Part shown: piece by piece, positions 8,062-17,127 of the stretch
Layout of the letters: each line of letters starts with the position of its first letter
How positions within the stretch are numbered: position 1 is the stretch's first letter
Assembly: GCA_025359945.1 (NCBI GenBank)
Contig: JANYDD010000089.1
Span: forward strand, 30,378-94,377
Direction of reading: 5' to 3'
DNA length: 64,000 nucleotides
From: Bdellovibrio sp.
Lineage (GTDB): Bacteria; Bdellovibrionota; Bdellovibrionia; Bdellovibrionales; Bdellovibrionaceae
Notes under the pieces: generated by a model
The model's input: only the letters and a program-made list of their open reading frames with translations
Told to the model about the DNA's origin: nothing
The model's database searches: none
Program-made: the position numbers and the translations under genes

Positions 8062-10573
8062 GTCCAGCGAGTTGACCCCATTGATGAAGCAATACTGGGA
8101 AGTTAAAAATCTTCACTCCGATAAAATTTTATTTTTTCGAATGGGCGATTTTTTTGAACTTTTTTATGACGACGCTGTTTTGGTAGCCCCTTTGTTGGGG
8201 ATCACATTGACCAGTCGGAATAAAAAAAATCAGTCGGACACTCCGATGTGTGGCATGCCCCATTTTTCAATCGCCTCGGCGGTGAATAAACTTTTAGAAA
8301 AGGGTTTTAAGATTGCTATTTGTGATCAGATCGAAGACCCAAGGCTTGCCAAAGGGCTCGTCAAACGGGCGGTGACCCGAATTTTGACTCCTGGAATGGT
8401 TTATGATCCCGAAAATGTCGATGCCTCAAAGCCCAACTATTTGGCGTGTTTTGAAAATAATATTTTGGCCTTTGCTGATTTAACTACGGGCGAAGCTTTT
8501 TGCTTGCAGTCCTCGACCAACGAAGAAATTCGCGATTGGCTGGAAGTTTTAAATGTTAAAGAGCTGATCTTTGATCAACCGGCTGGATTTAAAGGGATAT
8601 TTCAAGGCACTGAAACTTGGTTTGCCGATTATGCGCCTGATGATCATCCCCTTTTGGGCAGTTTAAAACGGGCTGCTGATAACCATGCGATACCCGCCTG
8701 CGCCAAACTTTTAGCCTACATTCAAAGTTTAACTTTCAATGAAATCAAGCAGACGCTTAGGCCTTTTACATTTCGAAAGATAAAAACAAGTTTAAAACTG
8801 TCACCACAAACTTTTCGGCAACTAGAGATTTTTGAACCTTTAACCGGCGACAAAATGCAAATCTCGGACACTTTATTTTTTTCGATGAATAAAACCAAAA
8901 CCGCAGGGGGAAGTCGGCGCCTCAGATATGCCTTACAGTTTCCTTCGACGGATTTATCCCTGATCGAATTGCGTTTTCAAGAAATCGAATTTTGGCGCGC
9001 GCATTTTTCTGAGTTAAAGAATTTCCGTGAGCGTATGTCGGGCCTTGGAGATCTTGAACGAAAATTCGCAAAACTATCTCAGCCTCAAGCGGGTCCCAGG
9101 GATTTTCAGGCTTTGGCTTTAAATCTATTGACCGCCTTTGATTTAAAAAAAGAGGTTGATCTTTTCCGCAGTCAAAAAATGCAAGTTCCTTTGGAAGCCA
9201 TGGGGGAATCTTGGTTGAATTCAGTGCACTCAATTCTTGATTCGCTTCATCCCGAAGAACTGCCCATCAGTCCCAAACAAGGACATATTTTTAGATCAGG
9301 TGTTCATCCCCAGCTGGATGAATTGATTTTGCTAACAACGGATGTGAATAGTCTTTTGGCCAGTATGGAAAAGCGCGAAAGGGATTTGACCGGAATTTCC
9401 AGTTTGAAAATTCGCTACAATGGCGTATTTGGTTATTATATTGAAATCACCAAAACGAATGCCGAAAAAGTTCCAAGCCACTATCGGCGAAAACAAACAC
9501 TGGCCCAAGCCGAAAGATTCTATACCCCAGAACTTTTGCAAATCGAGGAGAAAGTGCTGTCCGCACAAACCAAACGCCAGGAATTAGAATTCAGTTTGTT
9601 TGAAGAGAAAAAGAATTTTCTTTTATCCCTGGGCACTGAAATCTTAGATTTGGCGACGCAGATCAATGATCTGGATTTTATTATGGCGCTGGCTTTTTTA
9701 TCTTTAGAAAGAAATTACTGTCGTCCAAGTTTGAATGAAAATAAAACTGAAATCGACGTCGATCAAGCTAGGCACCCGGTCGTCGAAACAAAGGTAAAGA
9801 ACTTTGTTCCCAACTCTTTAAAGCTTTGCCCTGAAGAAATTTTTTTAATCACCGGGCCGAATATGGCCGGAAAAAGCACTTTGATGCGGCAAATGGCTTT
9901 GATTCAAATTATGGCCCAGATAGGTTCGTTCGTTCCCGCATCCAGTGCCCAACTTCCGATTGTTGATGCTATTTTAACCAGAATTGGGTCTCACGATCTG
10001 CTGTCGCAGGGAAAATCAACCTTTATGGTGGAAATGTCCGAGACCGCCGAGATTCTTCAGCAAGCGAGCAGCCGAAGTCTAATTTTGTTAGACGAGCTTG
10101 GACGTGGCACATCCACTTACGACGGAATGAGTTTGGCACAAAGTCTTTTGGAATATTTGGTCAAAAACGTGAAAGCTTATACTTTATTTTCAACGCACTA
10201 TCACGAACTGACCGAGCTTGAAAACAGCGAACCCAAGTTTAAAAATTTTCATATGAGTGTCGACGATCAACATGGAATGATCGAATTTAAACACACCCTA
10301 AAAAGAGGTCCCGCTGGAAAATCCTACGGAATCCATGTGGCGCGATTGGCAAAATTGCCCTTCGAGATCACTACAAGGGCAGAACAGATTTTGAAAGGTT
10401 TTGAAAAGCCCACCCAGTTTCAACTGCCGCTTTTCCAATTTAAAGAAAGTGATTCCACGGATACCGAAATCAAAAGTCTGAAAAAACAAATTCAAGCCTT
10501 AAAAAGCGAAAACCTTGAAGGTTTAGAACGATATTCAAAATTAAAAACCAAAGTAGAAGATCTTCTGTCGTAA
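8024..10573 (+). CDS. mutS: DNA mismatch repair protein MutS
   Basis: MutS recognises mismatches and starts methyl-independent or MutL-dependent repair. Domains in order: the mismatch-binding domain with the Phe-x-Glu wedge in MGDFFELFYDDA, connector, lever/clamp helices, and the C-terminal ATPase with Walker A GPNMAGKSTLMRQ, Walker B LILLDELGRGTSTYDG and the STHYHEL switch. The ATG at 8024 is preferred because GGAGG lies 5 bases upstream; an in-frame ATG at 8012 has no such site. It begins inside mpl and gives 849 residues, typical for the family. It is the last gene of the purine/murein train. Confidence 0.95.
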   Translation: MEFTKSSYKVLDKSSELTPLMKQYWEVKNLHSDKILFFRMGDFFELFYDDAVLVAPLLGITLTSRNKKNQSDTPMCGMPHFSIASAVNKLLEKGFKIAICDQIEDPRLAKGLVKRAVTRILTPGMVYDPENVDASKPNYLACFENNILAFADLTTGEAFCLQSSTNEEIRDWLEVLNVKELIFDQPAGFKGIFQGTETWFADYAPDDHPLLGSLKRAADNHAIPACAKLLAYIQSLTFNEIKQTLRPFTFRKIKTSLKLSPQTFRQLEIFEPLTGDKMQISDTLFFSMNKTKTAGGSRRLRYALQFPSTDLSLIELRFQEIEFWRAHFSELKNFRERMSGLGDLERKFAKLSQPQAGPRDFQALALNLLTAFDLKKEVDLFRSQKMQVPLEAMGESWLNSVHSILDSLHPEELPISPKQGHIFRSGVHPQLDELILLTTDVNSLLASMEKRERDLTGISSLKIRYNGVFGYYIEITKTNAEKVPSHYRRKQTLAQAERFYTPELLQIEEKVLSAQTKRQELEFSLFEEKKNFLLSLGTEILDLATQINDLDFIMALAFLSLERNYCRPSLNENKTEIDVDQARHPVVETKVKNFVPNSLKLCPEEIFLITGPNMAGKSTLMRQMALIQIMAQIGSFVPASSAQLPIVDAILTRIGSHDLLSQGKSTFMVEMSETAEILQQASSRSLILLDELGRGTSTYDGMSLAQSLLEYLVKNVKAYTLFSTHYHELTELENSEPKFKNFHMSVDDQHGMIEFKHTLKRGPAGKSYGIHVARLAKLPFEITTRAEQILKGFEKPTQFQLPLFQFKESDSTDTEIKSLKKQIQALKSENLEGLERYSKLKTKVEDLLS

Positions 10574-10582
10574 TTGATTGAG

Positions 10583-10618
10583 TTGCATCTGTTGGTTGGC
10601 TTGCACCTGTTGGTTCGC
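10583..10618 (+). repeat. Imperfect 18-bp tandem repeat after mutS
   Basis: Two adjacent 18-base units (TTGCATCTGTTGGTTGGC and TTGCACCTGTTGGTTCGC) differ at two positions. They lie just after the mutS stop in the convergent spacer before the glycosyltransferase gene. No function is evident. Confidence 0.7.
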
Positions 10619-10660
10619 TTACAAAACATATTCGGTCAGTGAATTTGCTTAAATTTGTGG

Positions 10661-10678
10661 GCCGCCGAAATCGGCGGC
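10661..10678. terminator. GC-rich hairpin between convergent genes (possible terminator)
   Basis: A perfect 7-bp GC-rich stem (GCCGCCG / CGGCGGC) with an AAAT loop lies between mutS (+) and the glycosyltransferase gene (-). No run of T follows on either strand, so it is at best a weak or factor-dependent terminator. Its position between convergent operons is the main argument. Confidence 0.4.
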
Positions 10679-10692
10679 AAATGAGTTTCTAG

Positions 10693-11418
10693 TTAAACTG
10701 AACCCACCAAAACGGCTTCTGATTTTTGGTGGGTTACCTTGCGCAATTTAAATAGATACCCCAACATCCGCAGCACCGAGGCCAACTTATCACCGGAATA
10801 AACGCTGACCCCTGCGCGCCGTTCAAAGTGGGCTACCGGAGTTTGGGTCACCCGCAGGCCATTTTGAATGGCACGAGCAAAGATTTCCGGGCCAACAAAT
10901 TTTTCTTTGTAAGCAACAGTTATTAAATTCGCAGCCTTTTTATTAATCGCACGATACCCGCAATTCAGATCATGAATTTTGCAATTTAAAATCAATTTAG
11001 AAACAAAATTAAAACCCCAGTTCATAATCAACCGATCCCAGGGATCGTTGCGCTGAACTCGCCATCCAACCACTATATCAAAACCGTGGGATAATGGCAC
11101 AATCATTTTTGGAACATCTGCCAATGAAAATTGACCGTCGCCATCCAAAGTCACGTAAATATCCCCAACCGGAACCTTCATCGAAGACAAGGTTGATCCT
11201 GCGTAACCCACATTTTGAGATTGTCGGTAGCTTCGCAAGCGGGGCAAAGTCTTTTGCAGCTCGGACATAATTTGCGGTGTGCTGTCCGAGGAGTGGTTAT
11301 CAAAAACCCAAAGCTCAAAATCCAAACCCGTTTTTTCTAGAATCTGATATCCTTCGCTTACGGTTTGGCCAATACTTTCGGCCTCGTTGTAGGACAAAAG
11401 TGAAACGATCACTTTCAT
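10693..11418 (-). CDS. Family 2 glycosyltransferase (polyprenyl-phosphate hexose transferase type)
   Basis: This 241-residue protein has the GT-A fold pattern of the DPM1/GtrB group: VSLLSYNEAESIGQTV at the N-terminus, FDNHSSDST, the metal-binding DGDGQ, and the downstream IHDLNCGYRAIN motif that marks dolichol/undecaprenyl-phosphate sugar transferases. No C-terminal membrane pair is seen. It is the last gene of a five-gene operon for a CDP-activated hexose and overlaps the epimerase gene by 4 bases. It probably transfers the operon's sugar to a lipid carrier or glycan; the acceptor is unknown. Confidence 0.85.
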   Translation of the reverse strand: MKVIVSLLSYNEAESIGQTVSEGYQILEKTGLDFELWVFDNHSSDSTPQIMSELQKTLPRLRSYRQSQNVGYAGSTLSSMKVPVGDIYVTLDGDGQFSLADVPKMIVPLSHGFDIVVGWRVQRNDPWDRLIMNWGFNFVSKLILNCKIHDLNCGYRAINKKAANLITVAYKEKFVGPEIFARAIQNGLRVTQTPVAHFERRAGVSVYSGDKLASVLRMLGYLFKLRKVTHQKSEAVLVGSV

Positions 11419-11978
11419 AAAAGCTCCTTTGATTCACTGCGATAACTGTTTTTAAATTCCTGAAAGCTGGGAAGTGTTTGATCTTTCACAGATAGAATAG
11501 GGTTTTTAATGTCCCAATTAAAACCAAAGCTGTCCCACTTGATACCGACATCTAAATCCGCCGCATATAAATCCGTTGCCATATACATGACGATAGATTG
11601 ATCTTTTAGGACTTTGTATCCGTGCGCGCAGCCTTGGGGGATATACAAGGCTTTGGGGTCATCAGCGGAAAGTACAATCGAAAAAGTCTTTCCAAAGGTT
11701 TCAGATTCAGGACGCAAATCCAAAATCACATCCAAAACACTGCCCTGAATAATCGCCACCAGTTTTTCACAAGCACGAGGCGCCACCTGCAAATGCATCG
11801 CGCGGATTACATTTAAATTTGATCGCGTAAACCAAGTTTCTTTAAAATCTAAATTTAAAGAAATTTCTTTTTGATAAAGACCTTGTGAAAAGGGTTTTAA
11901 AAGTTGACCGCGAAGGTCTTCGAAGTTTTTTAAATCTACTTGGAAAAGGCCATCGATAAAAGTTTTAGTGATTTTCAT
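11415..11978 (-). CDS. RmlC-like nucleotide-sugar 3,5-epimerase
   Basis: This 187-residue protein has the cupin pattern of dTDP-4-dehydrorhamnose 3,5-epimerases: VIRAMHLQVAP (with the catalytic histidine), KLVAIIQGSVLDVILDLR, SETFGK and YIPQGCAHGYKV. In this operon the nucleotide-sugar genes are of the CDP-glucose type (rfbF, rfbG), so the natural substrate is probably CDP-4-keto-6-deoxyglucose rather than the dTDP sugar. The 4-base overlaps with its neighbours indicate coupled translation. Whether it epimerises C3, C5 or both cannot be told from sequence. Confidence 0.8.
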   Translation of the reverse strand: MKITKTFIDGLFQVDLKNFEDLRGQLLKPFSQGLYQKEISLNLDFKETWFTRSNLNVIRAMHLQVAPRACEKLVAIIQGSVLDVILDLRPESETFGKTFSIVLSADDPKALYIPQGCAHGYKVLKDQSIVMYMATDLYAADLDVGIKWDSFGFNWDIKNPILSVKDQTLPSFQEFKNSYRSESKELL

Positions 11979-12895
11979 TTATAGTTTTTTTCAGCTAAAA
12001 GTTCATTCCACATTTCTAAAATTCCTTGTTCCAATGTGACCCTGGGTTGCCAGTCTGGCAACCGTGGAAATGGCGGCGAAAAATACATTATTTCGCGTGC
12101 TCGATAGGGGTAACCCCCAAACTGATCATCCAATTTTTTCTGCACCAAAACCTCAACTAAAGCAGCAAGCTCTCGGACAGTCACCACGCTGTCCGAGGCA
12201 ATGGTGAAATTCTGCTTTTGCCCCGGTTGCAGAAGGGGAAGCCTTTGCGATCCCTTTTGTAAAGCTTCGACGACGTCATTAACGTGCACGTAACAAATCT
12301 GCTGCTGACCCGGAGACATCTTTAGGGTTTCTGATTTTTGAATCGCCTTTAAGATCAGATTTAAAAGTTTTGGTCTAGGATCCTTGGGCCCATAGGAATC
12401 ATAAAAATAAAGATTTAAAACCTTAATAGAAAAAGCCTGGCGATAGAATTCAAGAATACTTTCAAATGCGGTCTTGGTCGAAGCATACAAATTCTGTGGC
12501 ATTTCGGACCGACCATCCATCTTTTGTGCGTAAGTTCCCACGTTCAAAAACTCAAGACATTGATGAAGGCTCATCCATTCTAAAACCTGAGTTCCCAGGG
12601 TGACGTTGGCTGCCATCAGGTTAATAATATCTTCGGATCTGTGTTGAGACTTAAAACAAGTGGCCAGATGTACGACCTGATCGACCTTTAATCCCGTTAA
12701 ACCGTGTTCTATCGAGCGATAGGTGCCATCATATCCAATGGGGCGGACGGTGCTTGGCCAATCAGAAGGGATCCCAATCGGTGAATTGTCATGGGGAGTA
12801 CGAATCAAGGCGTAAACTTGATAGGCTTTGTCCGCCAAAGATTTGACCAATCTTTTTCCGATAAATCCTGTTCCGCCGGTGACTAGAATATTCAC
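11975..12895 (-). CDS. NAD(P)-dependent SDR, likely CDP-4-keto-hexose reductase
   Basis: This 306-residue extended SDR protein has the nucleotide-binding motif TGGTGFIGKRLV and the active-site YASTK. Extended SDR enzymes next to rfbF/rfbG are usually the terminal reductases or synthases (abequose, paratose or 6-deoxy-altrose type) that reduce the 4-keto group. It starts at GTG 12895 within the rfbG stop and overlaps the epimerase gene by 4 bases. The stereochemistry of the product is not shown by sequence, so only the reductase class is called. Confidence 0.78.
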   Translation of the reverse strand: MNILVTGGTGFIGKRLVKSLADKAYQVYALIRTPHDNSPIGIPSDWPSTVRPIGYDGTYRSIEHGLTGLKVDQVVHLATCFKSQHRSEDIINLMAANVTLGTQVLEWMSLHQCLEFLNVGTYAQKMDGRSEMPQNLYASTKTAFESILEFYRQAFSIKVLNLYFYDSYGPKDPRPKLLNLILKAIQKSETLKMSPGQQQICYVHVNDVVEALQKGSQRLPLLQPGQKQNFTIASDSVVTVRELAALVEVLVQKKLDDQFGGYPYRAREIMYFSPPFPRLPDWQPRVTLEQGILEMWNELLAEKNYK

Positions 12896-14004
12896 GATCG
12901 ATTCTCGTCAGGATCTTTAGAAAAACTAGCGATTTGCCCCAATGAAAATGCGCGCATATCTTGTTGTGCTTTAAAAGCTAGATGCCATTCCACTATCTTT
13001 TCTAGTGTCGTGTCTAAGCCCCATCGCGGAATCCAACCTAATTTCATATGCGCTTTGCTTGAGTCCAAATGTAAAAGGCTGCTTTCAAAAACCGGGGCCG
13101 TTATTTTCTGGATAAGAAGTTCTTTGTTTTGTCCGGTGATGTTTCCCCAGTGCTGAGCCAAACGTTCTGTGACCCACTGGACCGACCGATGGCTATCATG
13201 AGCTTCGGGTCCGAAATTCCAAGCTTCAGAAAAAGTAAGGTGATTCTGATGATGATCAGTTTGATGATACAGGGCTTGCGCTAACATTAAATATCCGTGC
13301 AAAGGCTCAAGCACATGTTGCCATGGTCGCACCGCCATTGGATTGCGAAGTTTTATCGGTTGATCAGATAAAAGCGAATTTAAAATATCTGGAACCAGAC
13401 GGTAACCAGACCAGTCGCCGCCGCCGACCACATTGCCGGCTCGGGCACTTGCAATGCTGGCACCCTGCTTTGTGAAAAAGGAATGACGGTAAGACGCCGT
13501 AATGATTTCAGCACAAGCTTTGCTGGCACTGTAGGGATCGCTTCCGCCCAGGGCTTCGCCTTCTCGGTAAGGCCAAATCCATTCGCGGTTTTCGTAACAC
13601 TTGTCTGTTGTAACAATCACAGCGGATTTTACAAAATCACACTTTCTTAAAGCCTCTAAAACATTTGCGGTTCCAATAATATTTGTGGTGTGCGTGTCGA
13701 GTGGATTTTCGTACGAGGGCAAAACTAATGCCTGAGCCGCTAAATGCAAAACAATTTCACTTTCAGATTTTTCTAAAGCTTGCAGCAAGGATTTTAGATC
13801 GCGGATGTCGCCTTCAACAGAGTGAATATTTTTTGCAACCTCAGCTATTTCAAACAAAGAGGGGTTTGTAGCCGGGGGCAATGCGTATCCCGTCACTTGC
13901 GCCCCCAAAGATTCAAGCCATAGCGCTAACCACGAGCCTTTAAATCCTGTATGGCCAGTGATAAAAACCTTTTTATTTTTCCAAAATTCTAGAGCCTGGA
14001 TCAT
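12892..14004 (-). CDS. rfbG: CDP-glucose 4,6-dehydratase
   Basis: RfbG (DdhB) converts CDP-glucose to CDP-4-keto-6-deoxyglucose with bound NAD. Signatures are the Rossmann motif ITGHTGFKGSWLALWL, the family stretch DKCYENREWIWPYREGE and the active-site DPYSASKACAE. The open frame extends 84 bases upstream, but the ATG at 14004 is chosen because it makes an ATGA overlap with rfbF and places the dinucleotide-binding motif near the N-terminus, as in the family. This gives 370 residues, slightly above the usual length. It is the second step of the CDP-hexose operon. Confidence 0.93.
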   Translation of the reverse strand: MIQALEFWKNKKVFITGHTGFKGSWLALWLESLGAQVTGYALPPATNPSLFEIAEVAKNIHSVEGDIRDLKSLLQALEKSESEIVLHLAAQALVLPSYENPLDTHTTNIIGTANVLEALRKCDFVKSAVIVTTDKCYENREWIWPYREGEALGGSDPYSASKACAEIITASYRHSFFTKQGASIASARAGNVVGGGDWSGYRLVPDILNSLLSDQPIKLRNPMAVRPWQHVLEPLHGYLMLAQALYHQTDHHQNHLTFSEAWNFGPEAHDSHRSVQWVTERLAQHWGNITGQNKELLIQKITAPVFESSLLHLDSSKAHMKLGWIPRWGLDTTLEKIVEWHLAFKAQQDMRAFSLGQIASFSKDPDENRS

Positions 14005-14789
14005 TTCCAAATTTTCCACGGAGCTTCTCCGGACTTCCACAGATCTTCCAAATGGTTTTTGTCTCTCAGCGTGTCCATGGGGTGCCAAAATCCCAAGTGC
14101 TTAAAAGCAGAAAGCTGTTGGGTTTTAGCTAAGGTTTCCATGGGTTCACGTTCCCATGTGGTGTGATCTCCTTCGATGGTTTGCAAAACTTTTTTCGAAA
14201 GAACAAAAAACCCGCCGTTAATCCACGCCCCATCGCCCGCCGGTTTTTCACGAAAACTCACGATCTTATTTTCAGTCGCTGCGGCTTCGCCCCAAGCCAA
14301 AGATCCAAAACGACCCGGAGGTTGCACTGCGGTCAAAGTAGCCAAGCAATTTTGTTTTTGATGAAAAGCAATCAGTTCGTTGATGTCGACATTACAAACG
14401 CCGTCTCCGTAAGTCATACAAAAATCCTGGTTGTCGTCCAAGTGATCGGCCACGCGCTTAATCCGGCCGCCTGTCAGAGTCTCTTCGCCAGTATCAACTA
14501 GGGTCACCTTCCAGGGCTCGGCAGTTTTGTGGTGCACCTTCATCGAGTTTTCGTGCATATCAAAAGTTATATCCGAAGTGTGCAGAAAATAGTTAGCGAA
14601 AAATTCTTTGATCAAATAACCTTTGTAGCCTAGGCAAATAACAAAATCGTTAATCCCCTGCGCGGAATAGATTTTCATCACGTGCCAAAGAATCGGCTTT
14701 CCACCAATTTCAACCATCGGTTTCGGTTTTAATGAAGTTTCCTCGCTAATTCGAGTGCCCAATCCACCGGCTAAAATAACTGCTTTCAT
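14001..14789 (-). CDS. rfbF: Glucose-1-phosphate cytidylyltransferase
   Basis: RfbF (DdhA) makes CDP-glucose from CTP and glucose-1-phosphate. The nucleotidyltransferase signature AGGLGTRISEET, then KPKPMVEIGGKPILWHV and TYGDGVCNVD, leave little doubt. The ATG at 14789 was chosen over one 18 bases upstream because it gives the usual MKAVILAGG start and has AAGGTG about 5 bases before it. It is the first gene of the five-gene operon. No clear promoter was found in the AT-rich 158 bases upstream, which also follow the oxidoreductase gene; the two units may be cotranscribed. Confidence 0.94.
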   Translation of the reverse strand: MKAVILAGGLGTRISEETSLKPKPMVEIGGKPILWHVMKIYSAQGINDFVICLGYKGYLIKEFFANYFLHTSDITFDMHENSMKVHHKTAEPWKVTLVDTGEETLTGGRIKRVADHLDDNQDFCMTYGDGVCNVDINELIAFHQKQNCLATLTAVQPPGRFGSLAWGEAAATENKIVSFREKPAGDGAWINGGFFVLSKKVLQTIEGDHTTWEREPMETLAKTQQLSAFKHLGFWHPMDTLRDKNHLEDLWKSGEAPWKIWK

Positions 14790-14947
14790 TTTCACCTTCT
14801 GTTTCAAGTCTAAATTCGATCTTGTTCGTTGTTTACTCTAATTTGATTTTCATGTTGTCTTTGATTCAGTCTCTGATTCAGTCTTCCAATTCGCTGAAAC
14901 TTTTCCAATTTTTAAAGTTTTATTTTTTCAAATGTTTAGTTTCAAAT

Positions 14948-16267
14948 CTACTTTTTTGTCATTTTAAACTTCTGCACTATTTTTTCTACCGCTTGTTGGC
15001 CCTGCAGATAACTTTCATCCGACCACAAGTAGGCCCAATCTCCGAAACGCCCCACCGAAAAAATATTTTTAGATTCTAAATATTTTAAGACCTCTGAACG
15101 TGCGGGCTCTCGATGATGATCAAAAAGCACGTTGGCGTGGGAAATCTGTCGGGTATCGCTATCGACAATATCTTTCTCTCGCAAAAGCTGCATTTTTTCA
15201 AGGCCACGCACCACAGAAGCGTAGTCGTCATGGGATTTTTCTCGCGAACGGTAAGGGGATGAATAAACTTCCACCTGAACCGCCTGCAATCGGGCCTGAT
15301 GATCTTGTACCAAAGCTTTCGGAAAATACAGGCGCGCAAAAGGAATTTCGGGATCGTAAACATACATCCAATGCGTCTCATTGGATTGGTCCGAACGAAA
15401 AACAAAGGAGTAAAGGGTCACGCTAGTGACACATAATTTTTGCGAAGCCAGAGCAATTTCTTGGGGAACTTCATCCAAAACCCTAGAAATCCGGTTCAGA
15501 GGCATGGAGCTTACTATAAATTCAAAGTTGTTAGTCGTGCTGTCAGAAAGCTGGATTTGCTTTTGCCTAGTGTGAATGGCCCGAACTTCGCACTTGAGCT
15601 TTAGACTTTCTTGGCTTTTTTGAAGACTTTTTTTTAAAAAAGATTCAAAACCCCCGGCTTTAGGGTAGCGAAAGTGGGTAAAGTAATGTCCTTGGGCAGC
15701 ATCTTGAGGTCCAGCGAGAGTGGAAAGCATGTCTTTCTCGGTTGGCCGATGAATGCGTTCGCCGATCCAATCGGTGGTCATCTGTGTTGCCGAAACGGTC
15801 CAGTATTTTTTGGTGTAAACTTCGGGAAACAAATCCGTGAAAGTCTGTCCAAACTGAGAAACCAACCAGTCGTAATAGTTGACAGTCGAAAGGGGCGGGC
15901 GATCACAAATGTCTTTTTGTAAGGAGGCATGGTGTATCTGCGGAACCTGGTACAAGTGCGACTGCGGCGGGTGAGAAATTTTTAAACCTTTCCAGAAATT
16001 CATCATTTTTGGCTGAAGCAGATGGGGTTCGCCTGCGCTTTTTTTAAAAACTTCCTGCACCAATTCCTTTTTGGTAAAACTGATGTGCGGGCCTTCGTCA
16101 AAATAAACTTCCGGAAGTGATTTTAGCGCGAAGCTCTTGCAGTGACCAAAGGCTTGAGTTTTGCTTTCTAGGATCGAGTACTGCAATTGAAGTTCTAAAC
16201 ATTTGTCGGCTGCGCCAAGCCCCGCTGGGCCCGTTCCGATAATTGTAATATGTGGACTAGAGTTCAT
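14948..16267 (-). CDS. FAD-dependent amine-oxidase-like/protoporphyrinogen-oxidase-like protein
   Basis: This 439-residue protein opens with the FAD-binding motif IIGTGPAGLGAADKCLE, followed by an acidic ILES strand end, and has the NAD(P)-binding_8/amino-oxidase layout. Segments such as FPEVYTKKYWTV and the C-terminal FSVGRFGDWAYLWSDES, which ends in a second FAD contact, resemble flavoproteins found in polysaccharide loci and the UDP-galactopyranose mutase relatives. The ATG at 16267 was preferred over a frame opening 42 bases earlier because the Rossmann motif then starts at residue 6. It lies upstream of the CDP-hexose operon on the same strand, so a role in surface glycan synthesis is possible. 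The substrate is unknown. Confidence 0.75.
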   Translation of the reverse strand: MNSSPHITIIGTGPAGLGAADKCLELQLQYSILESKTQAFGHCKSFALKSLPEVYFDEGPHISFTKKELVQEVFKKSAGEPHLLQPKMMNFWKGLKISHPPQSHLYQVPQIHHASLQKDICDRPPLSTVNYYDWLVSQFGQTFTDLFPEVYTKKYWTVSATQMTTDWIGERIHRPTEKDMLSTLAGPQDAAQGHYFTHFRYPKAGGFESFLKKSLQKSQESLKLKCEVRAIHTRQKQIQLSDSTTNNFEFIVSSMPLNRISRVLDEVPQEIALASQKLCVTSVTLYSFVFRSDQSNETHWMYVYDPEIPFARLYFPKALVQDHQARLQAVQVEVYSSPYRSREKSHDDYASVVRGLEKMQLLREKDIVDSDTRQISHANVLFDHHREPARSEVLKYLESKNIFSVGRFGDWAYLWSDESYLQGQQAVEKIVQKFKMTKK

Positions 16268-16420
16268 TCTTTCAGATTTATCATCTTTGACGGAAGACCA
16301 ACAACACACTAGGAGAAAATGCCTCGCGCCGTTCCAACTGAAAGTTCAATCTAAAAAAGAAGCTTCAACAAAAAAAAATCTGAATGCTAAGCTGGTGTGA
16401 AGAAGAAAGGTTGGTGAAAA

Positions 16421-16651
16421 TTGTCCAAGAATCAAGGTAATCGCAAATCCGGAATCGGGAAAATGGTTTTAGATTTTTTATTTGGAAAAGATCCAGATAT
16501 TTTCGATGAAAAGGGAAACGTTTTGCATCGCCATCCTAAGAAAAAATGGGATCTTTGGATTCATAGAATGAAAACCGATCCTTCAATGAATTGGCGAAAC
16601 CACACCGGCACCAGGGCCGGCGCTCCGGGGAAATCTTCGGACCGAAATTGA
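16421..16651 (+). CDS. Small basic protein of unknown function
   Basis: The frame encodes 76 residues from a TTG start with an AAAGG about 10 bases upstream; an ATG at 16463 is an alternative. The protein is rich in lysine, arginine and tryptophan, contains FGKDPDIFDEKGNVLHRHPKK, and has no signal peptide or membrane span. The family is not recognised. It is divergent from the flavoprotein gene and precedes another small conserved-looking gene. The regular codon use and the compact sequence support a real gene. Confidence 0.6.
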   Translation: MSKNQGNRKSGIGKMVLDFLFGKDPDIFDEKGNVLHRHPKKKWDLWIHRMKTDPSMNWRNHTGTRAGAPGKSSDRN

Positions 16652-16757
16652 CCACCGGAATCTTTAAAGACAGCAAAGCCTATTACTGGAAATCTTGCAC
16701 AACCTGTGAACCTGTGTTTGGATTTGGCTGAGCAATCAGAAAATCAAGGAGATTTAA

Positions 16758-17003
16758 ATGTCAGAAGATTTGAAAGCAGAAATTGAAAGATTAAAAGCCG
16801 AGAACGCAGATCTTAAAAGTGCAAAGCCATCGCGTGGAACTTTATCAATGAAAGTCAGCGAAAAAGGAGCCCTTTCAGTTTACGGAATGGGTCGCTTCCC
16901 AGTGACGCTTTATAAAGAACAATGGCTTAAACTGATGTCCATAGCCGAAGAAATTAAGCAATTTATTACTGACAACGACTCCAGACTAAAAACAAAGGAT
17001 TAA
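16758..17003 (+). CDS. Small coiled-coil protein of unknown function
   Basis: This 81-residue protein starts at ATG with a good AAGGAG 6 bases upstream. Residues 1-22 form a heptad-like helix (LKAEIERLKAENADLK) and the rest is a compact domain with VSEKGALSVYGMGRFPVTLYKEQW. That second part looks like a conserved family of unknown function, but no name can be given from sequence alone. It is probably cytoplasmic. The downstream 120 bases contain only a short AT-rich hairpin without a T-run. Confidence 0.75.
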   Translation: MSEDLKAEIERLKAENADLKSAKPSRGTLSMKVSEKGALSVYGMGRFPVTLYKEQWLKLMSIAEEIKQFITDNDSRLKTKD

Positions 17004-17127
17004 GAGAATTCTAAAAAGCAATTCTAAAAAAGAATTGGGAAGAATAGTTCATTGGCGGCCTATCTTGTTTTCCCTGGGCGATTTGTCTAAGCTTGTTGAA
17101 GTTTGTTGAGGTTTATTTCTCGCAAAC

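Noticed and set aside
14005..14088. Upstream extension of the rfbG frame into rfbF
   Set aside because: The ATG at 14004 overlaps the rfbF stop in the ATGA pattern used by all other genes of the operon.
17019..17037. Short inverted repeat CAATTCT / AGAATTG after a small gene, considered as terminator
   Set aside because: The stem is AT-rich, and no T-run follows on either strand.
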